Below, piece by piece: positions 51,194 to 62,233 of a stretch of DNA of 64,000 nt. Position 1 is the first letter of the stretch. Each line of letters begins with the position of its first letter. Under the pieces are notes generated by a model. The model made no database searches. It had not been told where the DNA came from and saw only the letters and a program-made list of their open reading frames with translations. The stretch is from assembly GCA_963728965.1 (NCBI GenBank), contig CAVSMH010000006.1, positions 1,054,001-1,118,000 on the forward strand, written 5' to 3'. The translations under genes and the position numbers were made by a program. This DNA is from DASQZT01 sp963728965. Its GTDB lineage: Bacteria; Acidobacteriota; Terriglobia; Bryobacterales; Bryobacteraceae.

Positions 51194-52729
51194 TTAAGAC
51201 TCCTTGCCGGGTTCTCCCACGGGGGAGAGTTTCACCCAATAAATGCGTGCCCGATCTTTCGCGGTACCCACAAAACCGACTCCGCCCGCTACCAGGCGGC
51301 TGTCCGTCCAATCGGCGATCTTCTGTCCGTTGACCCAAAGGCAGAAACTGTTGCCCAGCGCCCGCAGCCGCACGTTGAACGCGCTCTTCGACAGGGTCAG
51401 GCTGAGCGGGATGATCACGGGCGCGTCGGATGCCCCGCCCATGACCGTGCGGCGGGTGAACTCCAGCCCGCCGCGCTGGTTGGAGGCGATCGTGGCGGCG
51501 TAATATTGGTCGTCGCCGGCGGCCCGGAAAACGCACGTGACACTCCGGTTCTCGATTCTCGCCAGGAACTCCATCTCGTAGTCGTGCATGTCGAGCGACG
51601 ACATTAGTAGCGCCAGGGACCCCGTCCGCACCCCGGCCGCATCGCACGACCAGTCCTCGGTAGTGCCCACCCAATTCGCCAGCCCGGAGTCAAAGCTCTC
51701 CACTACGGTCTCCTGCGGCGTAACCCGCGGGCGCTCGACGGCAATGGTGATCACCGGGGCGTAAGGCGACCGACCGTCCTGGGGAGAGAGCGGCACCAGC
51801 GCCAGTCGCGGGTCGTCGGAGCCGCTTATCACGCGCACCGGCAAGACGGTCAGTCCCGGCGTGGCCTTCACCGCTCGGCGGTAGTGTGCGACAGGGATGG
51901 GCACGTTATCTTTTTGCGGCCAGAGCGTACCCCACACACGCACCGGCGGCATGCCGCTTCCCGCGTGCGCCCGCCGCGTGCCGCGCAGTGGTCCGCCTGG
52001 CTTGAGAATCCGCGTTAGGACCAGTTCGCGGTGTGTTGGCCGCTGCAACGGGCGGAAGGGAAAACGTGCGGAGAGCGGTTGCGCAGTCGAATGGATGTCG
52101 TGCCGGGCCACGCCGTCTAACCGCATCCGGTTCGGCCAGAGAAACGCAGCGCTGCGCGGGGCCGGCGCGGGCAATGACTGGCTGCGCAGCGAGGGCAGGC
52201 GGAATCCCGAAGACATCGACACCCGCAACGCCATGCCTTCGTGCGCCGGGTGTCCCACCCGCTGGGGCCGCCGCAGCCGATTCAGATAATCGCCGCCGGG
52301 CGCCGGTATCGACGGTGCGCCGCGTCCCTGCACGACCCGGGTCGCCATCTGGCGCAGCATCTCGTACGGTCTGGACTGGCCCACGGGGAGCCTGGGCCGC
52401 CACGCGATGGGCCCCCGCGCGTCGGGGATCGTCACTGTGGGAGCCCACCCGCTGGCGGGAACCGCGATCGCGTCGGGCGATGCCGAGAGGCGCACCTGCG
52501 TGTGGTCGGCCAGCCGCGGCTCGGCGTCGGCCGGCGGACGGTCCGGCGAGATTGCTTTGGGCGTTTCGCGCCGCCGCAGCAGGCTCGCCACCTGATTGGC
52601 TTCGAGCAGGCGGTCCATCCCGCGCCGCATGCGGTATTGATTGCGATGCTCGCGTGAACAGAATTCGCCGGCGCCAATCCAGATTTTGCTCAGTGGCTTC
52701 CCGCAAAGCTGACAGGTTTTGGCGCTCAT
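51194..52729 (-). CDS. Zinc-finger protein with LamG/DUF1080-like C-terminal domain
   Basis: 511 residues. The first 35 form a treble-clef-like zinc finger (CQLCGKPL...FCSREHRNQY). Residues 40-330 are proline/arginine-rich and probably disordered. The last 180 residues form a jelly-roll (ESFDSGLANWVGTTEDWSC, YEMEFLARIENRSVTCVFR, VGGVGFVGTAKDRARIYWVK region) like DUF1080/concanavalin-type folds. Combination unusual; function unknown. First gene of a two-gene operon with the TPR protein. Confidence 0.65.
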   Translation of the reverse strand: MSAKTCQLCGKPLSKIWIGAGEFCSREHRNQYRMRRGMDRLLEANQVASLLRRRETPKAISPDRPPADAEPRLADHTQVRLSASPDAIAVPASGWAPTVTIPDARGPIAWRPRLPVGQSRPYEMLRQMATRVVQGRGAPSIPAPGGDYLNRLRRPQRVGHPAHEGMALRVSMSSGFRLPSLRSQSLPAPAPRSAAFLWPNRMRLDGVARHDIHSTAQPLSARFPFRPLQRPTHRELVLTRILKPGGPLRGTRRAHAGSGMPPVRVWGTLWPQKDNVPIPVAHYRRAVKATPGLTVLPVRVISGSDDPRLALVPLSPQDGRSPYAPVITIAVERPRVTPQETVVESFDSGLANWVGTTEDWSCDAAGVRTGSLALLMSSLDMHDYEMEFLARIENRSVTCVFRAAGDDQYYAATIASNQRGGLEFTRRTVMGGASDAPVIIPLSLTLSKSAFNVRLRALGNSFCLWVNGQKIADWTDSRLVAGGVGFVGTAKDRARIYWVKLSPVGEPGKES

Positions 52730-52806
52730 TTGTCGGTCATTATAGGAGTATTTAGTGATGAATTAATAGAGTGCCCGGCGGCAGTATCCTTACGCTATCG
52801 AACGTA

Positions 52807-52850
52807 AGTATAGTTTTCCTGGCATTGCATATGAGAATAAGAACTATACT
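52807..52850. repeat. Inverted repeat in divergent promoter region
   Basis: AGTATAGTT (52807-52815) and its exact complement AACTATACT (52842-52850) separated by 26 bases, in an AT-rich stretch between the divergent genes at 52729 and 52975. The right arm contains TATACT, a possible -10 box. It may be a pair of operator half-sites. Confidence 0.4.
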
Positions 52851-52974
52851 GAACTTTTGATGCTAATTTTGGCTAATCACCGCAAAAAAGAATGTAAAAT
52901 GCGGGACATTGTCGAGTAAAATCGGTCATGAAAACCGGCGCCGCCAAGGCGGTGCCCGGAGGGAGGACCATCTG

Positions 52975-54897
52975 ATGATCGAATCGGCCATACGCGCAGA
53001 GCGAGTGGAACTTCCGTCATCCGCAGTACCCTTCTACTTGTGGGAAGTACCGCAGAAGCCGGTCTGTGTAAAAATACCGTTCGCACTGATTGACCGGCTG
53101 GAACACGAAGCCGTCGAGAGCTTCCGGTCGCTGAGTTCCCGTGGTTCCGAGATCGGCGGCGTCCTGTTGGGAAGCGTGAGTCCGGGAAGCCCGTTCCTGC
53201 TAACCCTTCAGGACTTCGAGCTGATTCCGTGCGACTATACGCGCGGCCCGTTGTATCGCTTGTCGGACGCCGATCTGGATCGTTTCGACCGTGTCTTTGC
53301 CCAGCACACCGCGGGCGGGCGGCCGGTCGTCGGCTTCTTCCGCAGTCACACGCGTAAAGGCGTACAACTCGATCCCGAAGACCTCACCCTTCTCGATTCC
53401 CGTTTTTCTGCGGCTCACCAGATCGCGCTGCTGATCCGGCCGTTCGCTACCAAGCCGAGCGTCGCGGGTATCTTCGTGCGGGAGGAAGGCGCGGTTCGCG
53501 GTGAATGCAGTTATAAGGAATTTCCGTTCCGGTCGTCGCAGTTGACGGCCCAGGCACGAAGCGAGGAGGTTCAGGCGGATCCGCCGCCCCCGCCAGCGGC
53601 GCCCGTCAATGCGCCGGCGCCGAAGTTGGTCGCCCGCGCGCAGATCGTGCCCATCGCCCCGCGGCGAGAGGTGATTAGCGTTCCCGCTCCCGTGGAGCCG
53701 GTGCCCGCTCTGTTGGCCCCGCCGCCGCCCGTCGAGGCGCCCCCGGCTGTGGAGACGGCAGTCGCTCCACCGCCCGCCGAGCCGGTCGCACTTCCAAAGA
53801 TCGAAAAGGAGCCGCTGAAGATCGAAAGCGAACCCGCACCCGCGCCCGAGGCGCCGGTCGGGCAGACCGCCGCGGAGCCCGAGACACAGCGCGGCGGAAA
53901 GCTGCTGTGGATCATCAGCGGCGCTGCCGTTGCCGTGTTCGTGGGCGTGCTCCTGTTCGTGTATCCGGGCCTGTTGATGCATCGCGGCGCCAAGCCGGTC
54001 CTCAGCGCACCACAGGATTCCTCCGCGCTCGACCTCCGCGTCCAGCGCAATGGCGGCGAACTGGTGCTGATCTGGAACCGCGATTCCGACGTGGTCCGCA
54101 ATGCCGCCCACGCGGTCCTCAACATCTCGGATGGTGACCGGCAGGAAAACGCCCAGCTGGACATCGACACGCTTCGTTCCGGCAGCATTACTTATACGCC
54201 AGCGACCGGCGACGTCGTGTTCAAACTCGAAGTCACCGGAAAGAATCAGGACAAGACGTCCAGCGCCCTGGTGCGCGCGTTGCAGATGCGCCCATCTCCC
54301 ATGCCGCAACCCGGCCAAGAGCCGGCCAACAACGCCAAGCCCGAGGCGACGGCGACGGCTCCGGCCGAACCTGCGGTCGAGGAAGCCCCCGTCAAAGCGC
54401 CTGAGCGTCCGCTCCGCCAGTTCCGGACCGAGTCGCTGGCTCAGCGACTGCGTCCGTCCGCACCGGCGGCCTATCTTCCCGATGCTCCCAGCGTGGCCGC
54501 TGCCCAAGCCCCGGGTGCTTCGCCCATCTCGCCTCTCAGTATGACCGCCGTCGCGCCGCCCCCTCCGCCCTCGAAAGCGCCGTCGGCATCCGCGCCACCT
54601 CCCGCAGCACCCAGGATCCATACCGGCGGGAATATCGTCCAGGCCCAGTTGATCAGCCGGAAGGATCCCGAGTATCCCAAGATCGCCCGGGACGCGGGAG
54701 CCAAAGGAATCGTGGAACTCATCGCCACCATCGGCGTGGATGGACGGGTCAAATCGGTGAAAGTGCTGCGCGGCCATCCCATGCTGCAAAAGGCCGCCAG
54801 CGATGCCGTGATGCAGTGGGTCTACAAACCGACCCTGCTCAACGGCACGCCGGTGGAAGGGCAGGTCCAGATCGGGGTGAATTTCCTGGGCAGGTGA
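52975..54897 (+). CDS. TonB-type energy transducer fused to degenerate JAMM/MPN-like domain
   Basis: 640 residues from ATG at 52975 with GGGAGG eight bases before it. Residues 30-175 look like an MPN/JAB domain: EIGGVLLG (E59) and VVGFFRSHTRKG with H125 and D136 in the JAMM H-x10-D spacing, but the first His of H-x-H is Arg123. Residues 180-325 are Pro/Ala/Glu-rich. One membrane segment is near 335-357. After a second Pro-rich stretch comes a TonB C-terminal domain (RKDPEYPKIARDAGAKG through AVMQWVYKPTLLNG). It would place the MPN part in the cytoplasm and TonB in the periplasm, beside a TonB-dependent receptor gene. Confidence 0.75.
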   Translation: MIESAIRAERVELPSSAVPFYLWEVPQKPVCVKIPFALIDRLEHEAVESFRSLSSRGSEIGGVLLGSVSPGSPFLLTLQDFELIPCDYTRGPLYRLSDADLDRFDRVFAQHTAGGRPVVGFFRSHTRKGVQLDPEDLTLLDSRFSAAHQIALLIRPFATKPSVAGIFVREEGAVRGECSYKEFPFRSSQLTAQARSEEVQADPPPPPAAPVNAPAPKLVARAQIVPIAPRREVISVPAPVEPVPALLAPPPPVEAPPAVETAVAPPPAEPVALPKIEKEPLKIESEPAPAPEAPVGQTAAEPETQRGGKLLWIISGAAVAVFVGVLLFVYPGLLMHRGAKPVLSAPQDSSALDLRVQRNGGELVLIWNRDSDVVRNAAHAVLNISDGDRQENAQLDIDTLRSGSITYTPATGDVVFKLEVTGKNQDKTSSALVRALQMRPSPMPQPGQEPANNAKPEATATAPAEPAVEEAPVKAPERPLRQFRTESLAQRLRPSAPAAYLPDAPSVAAAQAPGASPISPLSMTAVAPPPPPSKAPSASAPPPAAPRIHTGGNIVQAQLISRKDPEYPKIARDAGAKGIVELIATIGVDGRVKSVKVLRGHPMLQKAASDAVMQWVYKPTLLNGTPVEGQVQIGVNFLGR

Positions 54898-54957
54898 CGG
54901 CTTGGCGGGCGGGCCCGCCCTACCCGGCGCGCCCGCCTTGACCATGGTCGCGACTGA

Positions 54958-57900
54958 CTAAAACGCTAACCGCATTCCGAACCGGAACTGCCTCCCCGTG
55001 CTGGCGCTGGTGATCGTCATGAAATTCCCCAGCGCGGTGTTGTACGGGATATCGGTTCGCAGGGCTCCGGTGGCCGGGTCGAGCCGCATGCTGCCGGAAC
55101 CGGTGTTGGGGTTGCCCCATTGCGGCGTGTTGGTCACATTGAACGATTCGGCGCGGAACTCGGCGCTCACCCGCTCATTGAACTTAAAAGTCTTATAGAT
55201 TGCGGGGTTGAGACGCCAGTATCCGGGACCATGCAGGACGCCCCGGCCGATCGTGCCGAAACGCAGCACGCCATCACGGTTGAACTGCCACAACGGATCG
55301 CGGAACGCCATGGGATCCAGGTACGGCTTGCCGGCGCCGCGCTCCTTGTCGATCGTGGTGATCGGCCCGATCAGGTCGGCGCCGTTGGTGCCGCAGCCGC
55401 GCGCGCACCGCGTGGTCTGGCTGCTTCCTGTCACCCAGAAGGGCGTGCCGGTGTAGGCGGCGAAGGTTCCGTTGATCTTCCACCCCCCGAGCACCTTGTC
55501 CACCACGCCGTTCATGCTGAACCTCTGGCCCTTGCCGAACGGCAGTTCGTACACCCAGCCTAGCGTAAACATGTGCGTGCGGTCGTACCCCGCCGGTCCG
55601 TAGTTCTTGCGGATCAGCGAAGACACGTTCCAGTTCCACAGGCCCGTCCAGCCGTCGTCGTCGGCGTAATCGAGCGTTTTGCTGAAAGTATATGCCGCCT
55701 TGACGAGGAACCCTTTCGACAGGTACTTGTTGAGGCTGGCTTGGAGCGCATTGTACTTGGCCACCGCCCAGCCATCCCACATGTTGGCGCCGTTGGTCCG
55801 CCCGTAGAGTTGCGCCAACGGCAGGTTGGCCCGCGTCGAAGCCGAGGTCAACCCGGTTCCCAGGCCCGCCGTGTTGATATCGATGTCAATCATCTGGTGG
55901 ATCGTCCGCGTCGCCACGTAGGCCACATTGGCGATGGTGTCCCACGGCAACTGGCGCTCCACGGTGAAGTTCCACGACTGGATGTAGCCGCGATGCAGTT
56001 GGCCGCCCCACGGGCTGCGCGGACCCATGTCGATATTGAGCGGAAGCTGCAGGGTGCCCTTGCTGATATCCGGCACTGGCACTTCGGGGATGCCCTGGTC
56101 CAGCGTGTTGTACCATCCGTTGAGTGTATCCGGATTGGCGGCTTCGGGAAGGTTCACATCCCACCTTGCGGTGATAGTGGAAGGATACAGTCCGCGCAAC
56201 GGCCGCGAAAACGGCAGCGGATCGTAGGTAATGCCGTAGCCGCTGCGGATGACCCACTTGTCTTTGACCCGCCAGGCGAATCCGACGCGCGGCGCGAACA
56301 GCTTCTTGCTCACCGTGATGCCGTTGTCCACACCGTTGATGCCGCCCAGTAGCACCGTGTTGGTATAGGGGTTCCACTGCTCGATGCCGCGGTCGCCTCG
56401 GTTGATCAGCGGGTAGAATTCGTAGCGCAGACCCAGCGTCACCGTCAGGTCCGGCCGCACGTGCCAGCGATCCCCGACATACCAGCCCAGTTGCCACTCC
56501 CGCGTCTTCATCAGCAGGTACTGCACCGATTTGTTATAGCTCCCCACCAGCCCTAGCAGCGCCGCGGCGTAGCTGTTCTGGGCGGTGGTATTGGTCTGCC
56601 CGGGAATGGTCGTGGAACTGCCCGCAAAACTGATAACCCCGCGCGGGTTTGCCGTCTCGGGCTGCCAGTGATTCATCTCCAGCCGCCGCGGCTCGAAGCC
56701 CCAGCGGAGTTCGTGGGCGCGGTAGATCTTGCTGAAGTTGGTGCGGAATTCGTAGGTGCGTTCGTGCCGCTCCACGGGGATCCAGGTTTGCACCTCGCCC
56801 CAGTCGCTGAAACCAAACCCGGTGACATCCGGGAGCCCGCCGTAATGCGCAATATCGTCCTTGTAGCGGATGCCTCCGTTGGTGCCCGGGATGCCCCAGA
56901 CGTCCAGTCCCACGTTCTTGTCCTGCTGCGGACCAGTCACCTGCTGGTCGAAGCGCGTGTACCCGAACACGCCGTCCCACAGGAAAGTCGGCGAGAACGC
57001 ATACGTGAACCCGCCCGTGGGGATGTTGACGTGAGTCTGTCCGTAGCCCGCCGTGCCTAGAGGGCTTCCTCCCATGTCGCCGAACGGATACCTGCCGTCC
57101 ACGGGCGCGCCCATACGGCTGTACTTGCCCCACACGGACAGTTTCGTGGTGGCGTTGTAGTTGATCTTCAGGTCGTACATGTTGCGGTTCAAGGGCACCA
57201 CGGCCGAGACGAAGTAGTTGCCGGAGAGGTTGTTCGGGTCATTGACCGCGCGCTGGTTGGGCATCGGCAATTGGCGCTGGATCCGGTCGAAAATCGGATT
57301 GATGCGGTTCTTCGGGATGATGTTCCCTGCAAACGGCTGGCGGGTCTTGGCGTCGGTGCCCACCTGCGTCGCAGGGTCGTACACCACGGAAAGCGCCGCC
57401 CCGCATACGCCGCAGCCGGCCCAGTTGCTGAAGTCGCCATCGCGAAACTCCGCCGGCGCCACCGAATAGTTACCGGAGTAGCCGGTGCGCTCCATGGTGC
57501 GCTCGTAGCTGAAAAAGTAGAACAGCTTGTTCTTGCGGATAGGCCCGCCGATCGTGCCGCCGCCCTGGTTCAGGATCGCCAGCGGTTTCACATACGCCGA
57601 CGTGCGGAAATACTGCGTGGACGAGTTGAGGTGCTGATCGTTGTGATACCAGAACGCCACGCCGTGCAGGTCGTTGGTCCCCGACTTGGTGGCCAGAGTG
57701 ATGGCCGCCCCGCCCGCCATTCCCTGTTCGGCGTCAAAGGACCCGGTGCTGATGTTCACGGTTTCGATGCTCTCGGCCGGCTGCACGTAATAGGTGTGGT
57801 GCGGCAGCCAGATGAAGGTGTTCGCGGCTCCGTCCACCAGCGTGTTGTTGTTGTTGCGCGCGGTGCCGTTGATATTGGTAGTGAGCGCCCGCGCCGGAGT

Positions 57901-58449
57901 ATCCACGATCGCGTTCTGGAAGGCGGACGGCGTTGCCCCCGGCACCAGGTCGATCAGGCTCTGATAGTTGCGGTAGGTCGGCAGCGGCAGGTTCGTGATC
58001 GCCGTCGAGCTGATCTCGTGCCTCACGTCCGATTTGTCGGTCTGCAACAGCGCCGCGCTGGCTTCCACCGTGACCTGCTCGGTGAGCGCCCCCACCTCAA
58101 GCCTTGCGTCCACGCGCAGCACCGTATTAATGGAGACGTCGGCATCCGTCTGCGTGAGCGGCTTGAAGCCCGGCGCCATGATCTTGATGTCGTACTTTCC
58201 CTGCAGGACGTTGAGCACGCTAAAGCGGCCAGCCTCGTCCGCCGCCGTTTCGCGCGTCATCCCGGTTTGCTTGTTGACCACGGTGATGGTCGCCTTGGGG
58301 ACCACCGCGCCGGTCTGGTCGACGACCGTACCGACGATCGACCCGTACAGCACCTGCGCGCGCGCCTGGTTTGCCGTCCCGATCAGAGTGAACGCGAGTG
58401 CCACGGCAACCGCAGACACAACTGACCGCCTCGTTTTTCGATGAGACAT
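54958..58449 (-). CDS. TonB-dependent receptor, Oar-like, with carboxypeptidase-regulatory domain
   Basis: 1,163 residues from ATG at 58449 (GGGAGG upstream). Signal peptide to about ARAQ; then a carboxypeptidase-regulatory beta-sandwich (IVGTVVDQTGAVVPKATI, GRFSVLNVLQGKYDI); a plug domain (NINGTARNNNNTLVDG, VNISTGSFDAEQG, GAAITLATKSGTND); and a 22-strand barrel ending in MRLAF. These receptors import or sense large substrates using TonB. The gene faces the TonB fusion at 52975, convergently. It is complete, unlike the broken relative at 6853-9382. Confidence 0.93.
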   Translation of the reverse strand: MSHRKTRRSVVSAVAVALAFTLIGTANQARAQVLYGSIVGTVVDQTGAVVPKATITVVNKQTGMTRETAADEAGRFSVLNVLQGKYDIKIMAPGFKPLTQTDADVSINTVLRVDARLEVGALTEQVTVEASAALLQTDKSDVRHEISSTAITNLPLPTYRNYQSLIDLVPGATPSAFQNAIVDTPARALTTNINGTARNNNNTLVDGAANTFIWLPHHTYYVQPAESIETVNISTGSFDAEQGMAGGAAITLATKSGTNDLHGVAFWYHNDQHLNSSTQYFRTSAYVKPLAILNQGGGTIGGPIRKNKLFYFFSYERTMERTGYSGNYSVAPAEFRDGDFSNWAGCGVCGAALSVVYDPATQVGTDAKTRQPFAGNIIPKNRINPIFDRIQRQLPMPNQRAVNDPNNLSGNYFVSAVVPLNRNMYDLKINYNATTKLSVWGKYSRMGAPVDGRYPFGDMGGSPLGTAGYGQTHVNIPTGGFTYAFSPTFLWDGVFGYTRFDQQVTGPQQDKNVGLDVWGIPGTNGGIRYKDDIAHYGGLPDVTGFGFSDWGEVQTWIPVERHERTYEFRTNFSKIYRAHELRWGFEPRRLEMNHWQPETANPRGVISFAGSSTTIPGQTNTTAQNSYAAALLGLVGSYNKSVQYLLMKTREWQLGWYVGDRWHVRPDLTVTLGLRYEFYPLINRGDRGIEQWNPYTNTVLLGGINGVDNGITVSKKLFAPRVGFAWRVKDKWVIRSGYGITYDPLPFSRPLRGLYPSTITARWDVNLPEAANPDTLNGWYNTLDQGIPEVPVPDISKGTLQLPLNIDMGPRSPWGGQLHRGYIQSWNFTVERQLPWDTIANVAYVATRTIHQMIDIDINTAGLGTGLTSASTRANLPLAQLYGRTNGANMWDGWAVAKYNALQASLNKYLSKGFLVKAAYTFSKTLDYADDDGWTGLWNWNVSSLIRKNYGPAGYDRTHMFTLGWVYELPFGKGQRFSMNGVVDKVLGGWKINGTFAAYTGTPFWVTGSSQTTRCARGCGTNGADLIGPITTIDKERGAGKPYLDPMAFRDPLWQFNRDGVLRFGTIGRGVLHGPGYWRLNPAIYKTFKFNERVSAEFRAESFNVTNTPQWGNPNTGSGSMRLDPATGALRTDIPYNTALGNFMTITSASTGRQFRFGMRLAF

Positions 58450-58680
58450 TCCAATCCTCCCGTTACCAAAACCGTGCCGGCGCGTGTCTCCCGGCGCGGC
58501 GTTTCCCGCAGAACCGCGATGGGTTCTGCCCCAATCCGGCGCCGCGGCCAACTCCCGCGGCACCGGACACCCCTACTGCCGTTACGGCCGAGCGGCCTTC
58601 GGTCACCCACCTCAGCGGCGCGGCGTCGATCGCCGGAGCAACCCCATCCCGCTGCACTGCGAGGGCTCGGGCGGTGGGAA

Positions 58681-58706
58681 AATTCCGGTCCGAAAAGTAT
58701 AATGAA
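58681..58706. repeat. Dispersed near-repeat, copy 2
   Basis: ATTCCGGTCCGAAAAGTATAA followed by TGAA. It pairs with 28901-28927. Contains TATAAT on the plus strand. Confidence 0.45.
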
Positions 58707-58764
58707 TCCACTTGGCAAAAGGAAGGGGTAACTGGCTTCGTCCGGCTCGTCCAGGCAATTTGCG

Positions 58765-58814
58765 AAAAACTCCCGCATCGCCTTGAATCAAAAATTCCCG
58801 CATCGCCTTGAATT
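58765..58814. repeat. 25-bp tandem duplication
   Basis: Two adjacent 25-base units built on TCCCGCATCGCCTTGAAT preceded by five A, differing at two positions. Confidence 0.8.
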
Positions 58815-59164
58815 CAGGACCCGGCGTCCGGACGCGGTTCCTGCGCCCTTTAGAATCAACACGGCCCGAAAGGTCGCCGGACCCGTGTCCGAAAAACGGT
58901 GCTCGACCAGCGTTTTGTCCCAACCTGCTACCGATTAAAGGGATATTCGCTGATCCAATGGAAGCCACGGTTGAGTAGCCGGAACTGTGAGGGGTCGATT
59001 CGGCGGGGACGGAGAGAAAGCGGTCAGATGACAGCGTACCGCGGAGTTCGAGGCGCGGGCGACGCGACGGGGGGGCTTGCGGGGTCATGGATAGCGCAGT
59101 ATTTTACCCCTGACCGGAGGCGAGGGTGACGTTGGGGGCGCTATGATTGCGGTTGGAGGCGGCG

Positions 59165-60820
<1,656 letters not shown>

Positions 60821-60822
60821 GA

Positions 60823-62118
60823 GTGCTTCGCGTGGGGTTACCAAATAGGGCGCCCGCCTGCGGCACCTTGACGGTGGTGAACTGCGGGGAGTTGGTGACA
60901 CTGGCGGGGCCGCCACGGGCGCGCGTGGGGACAGAGATGCGGCGGCTTGGGATTGTGCCGAACGGCGGCATGCGGATTCGAGACGGGCGCATCACGGTTA
61001 TCGGGCCGAGCCACCAGATCGAGGCGCAGATCTCGAGTTCCGACGTGGTGGTCGATGCCGGTGGCCGGACGGTACTGCCGGGATTCGTGGATGCCCACAC
61101 CCACACGGTATTTGCGGGCAACCGCGCGGATGAGTTTGAAATGCGTGCGGAAGGGACTACGTATGCCGGGATTGCGGCGCAGGGCGGCGGCATTCGAGCG
61201 ACGGTGCGGCGCACTCGGGAAGCGAGCGAATACGAACTCCTGTACGCGGCGCGGCGGTATCGCGAGTGGTTCCTCGGCGGCGGCACCACCACCGTGGAAG
61301 CGAAATCGGGATATGGGCTTTCGGTGGACTCGGAGATGAAGTTGCTGCGCGTCATTGCAGGGCTCGAGGCGGAGGGAAAGCTGCGGTATGTGGCGACGTT
61401 TCTAGGGGCGCATGAAGTGCCGGACGAATTTCGAGGCCACTCGGACGAGTACCTGGAAATGGTCACCGGGGAAATGCTGCCGCGGGTGGCCGCCGGGCGG
61501 CTGGCCGAGTATTGCGACGTGTTCTGCGAATCGTTCGTTTTCCCTGCGCAAAAGGCGCGCGGCGTGCTGCGGAAGGCAAGGGAACTGGGGTTGGGACTGC
61601 GGCTGCATGCGGACCAGTTCAGCGCAGACGAGGGAGCGCGGCTGGCCGCCGAAGTGGGCGCGGCCACGGCCGATCACCTGGAATGCACCACGGAGTCCGG
61701 CATGGCCGCCTTGCTAGCGGCAGGAGTGCAGCCGGTGCTGCTGCCGGCATCGGTGTACCACCTTGGTTCGACGCGATATGCGGCGGCCCGGCGGATGATC
61801 GAGATGGGGCTGCCGGTGGTGCTCGCCACCGATTTCAACCCGGGATCCTCACCGACCGCTTCGATGCCGCTGGTGCTCTCTCTGGCGTGCACGCAGATGA
61901 AGATGACACCCGCGGAGGCAATTACGGCGGCCACGGTGAATGCGGCTGCGAGCCTCGGGCGAATGCACGAAATCGGCTCGCTGGAGCCGGGCAAATCTGC
62001 CGATTTCGCAATTCACGATGCCGGCGACTATCGCGAACTGCCGTACTTCTTCGGTCGGGAGACGGCGAAGGCGGTCTGGGTGCGGGGAGTGCAGGTGTAT
62101 GGAGTGATTGCGGGCTAA
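60823..62118 (+). CDS. hutI: Imidazolonepropionase
   Basis: 431 residues from a GTG at 60823, two bases after hutU. An amidohydrolase that opens the imidazolone ring of the hutU product. Metal and substrate sites: [53 protein letters not shown] and [11 protein letters not shown]. The N-terminus may begin a little later at TTG, because the first 15 residues are not family-like. Confidence 0.94.
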   Translation: MLRVGLPNRAPACGTLTVVNCGELVTLAGPPRARVGTEMRRLGIVPNGGMRIRDGRITVIGPSHQIEAQISSSDVVVDAGGRTVLPGFVDAHTHTVFAGNRADEFEMRAEGTTYAGIAAQGGGIRATVRRTREASEYELLYAARRYREWFLGGGTTTVEAKSGYGLSVDSEMKLLRVIAGLEAEGKLRYVATFLGAHEVPDEFRGHSDEYLEMVTGEMLPRVAAGRLAEYCDVFCESFVFPAQKARGVLRKARELGLGLRLHADQFSADEGARLAAEVGAATADHLECTTESGMAALLAAGVQPVLLPASVYHLGSTRYAAARRMIEMGLPVVLATDFNPGSSPTASMPLVLSLACTQMKMTPAEAITAATVNAAASLGRMHEIGSLEPGKSADFAIHDAGDYRELPYFFGRETAKAVWVRGVQVYGVIAG

Positions 62119-62233
62119 CCTGCTTCAGCATTAAAGAGGCGGGCATTCAGGCCGATGTGGGTTCTTAGGAGCTTGCGCGGTCGCGCCTGGTTCCAGTCGC
62201 AACTCGTATTAGAGGCGGGAGAGGGAGATCGTT

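Larger units (their letters stand above)
58450..59164. other. Gene-poor region
   Basis: About 715 bases with no convincing gene. It contains the dispersed motif (58681-58706), which includes a perfect TATAAT, and a tandem duplication (58765-58814). Open frames on both strands are short and lack protein-like features. Confidence 0.5.

Noticed and set aside
53200..54945. 581-codon minus-strand frame opposite the TonB fusion gene
   Set aside because: Low-complexity Arg/Gly composition and no motifs; the plus strand has MPN-like, membrane and TonB features.
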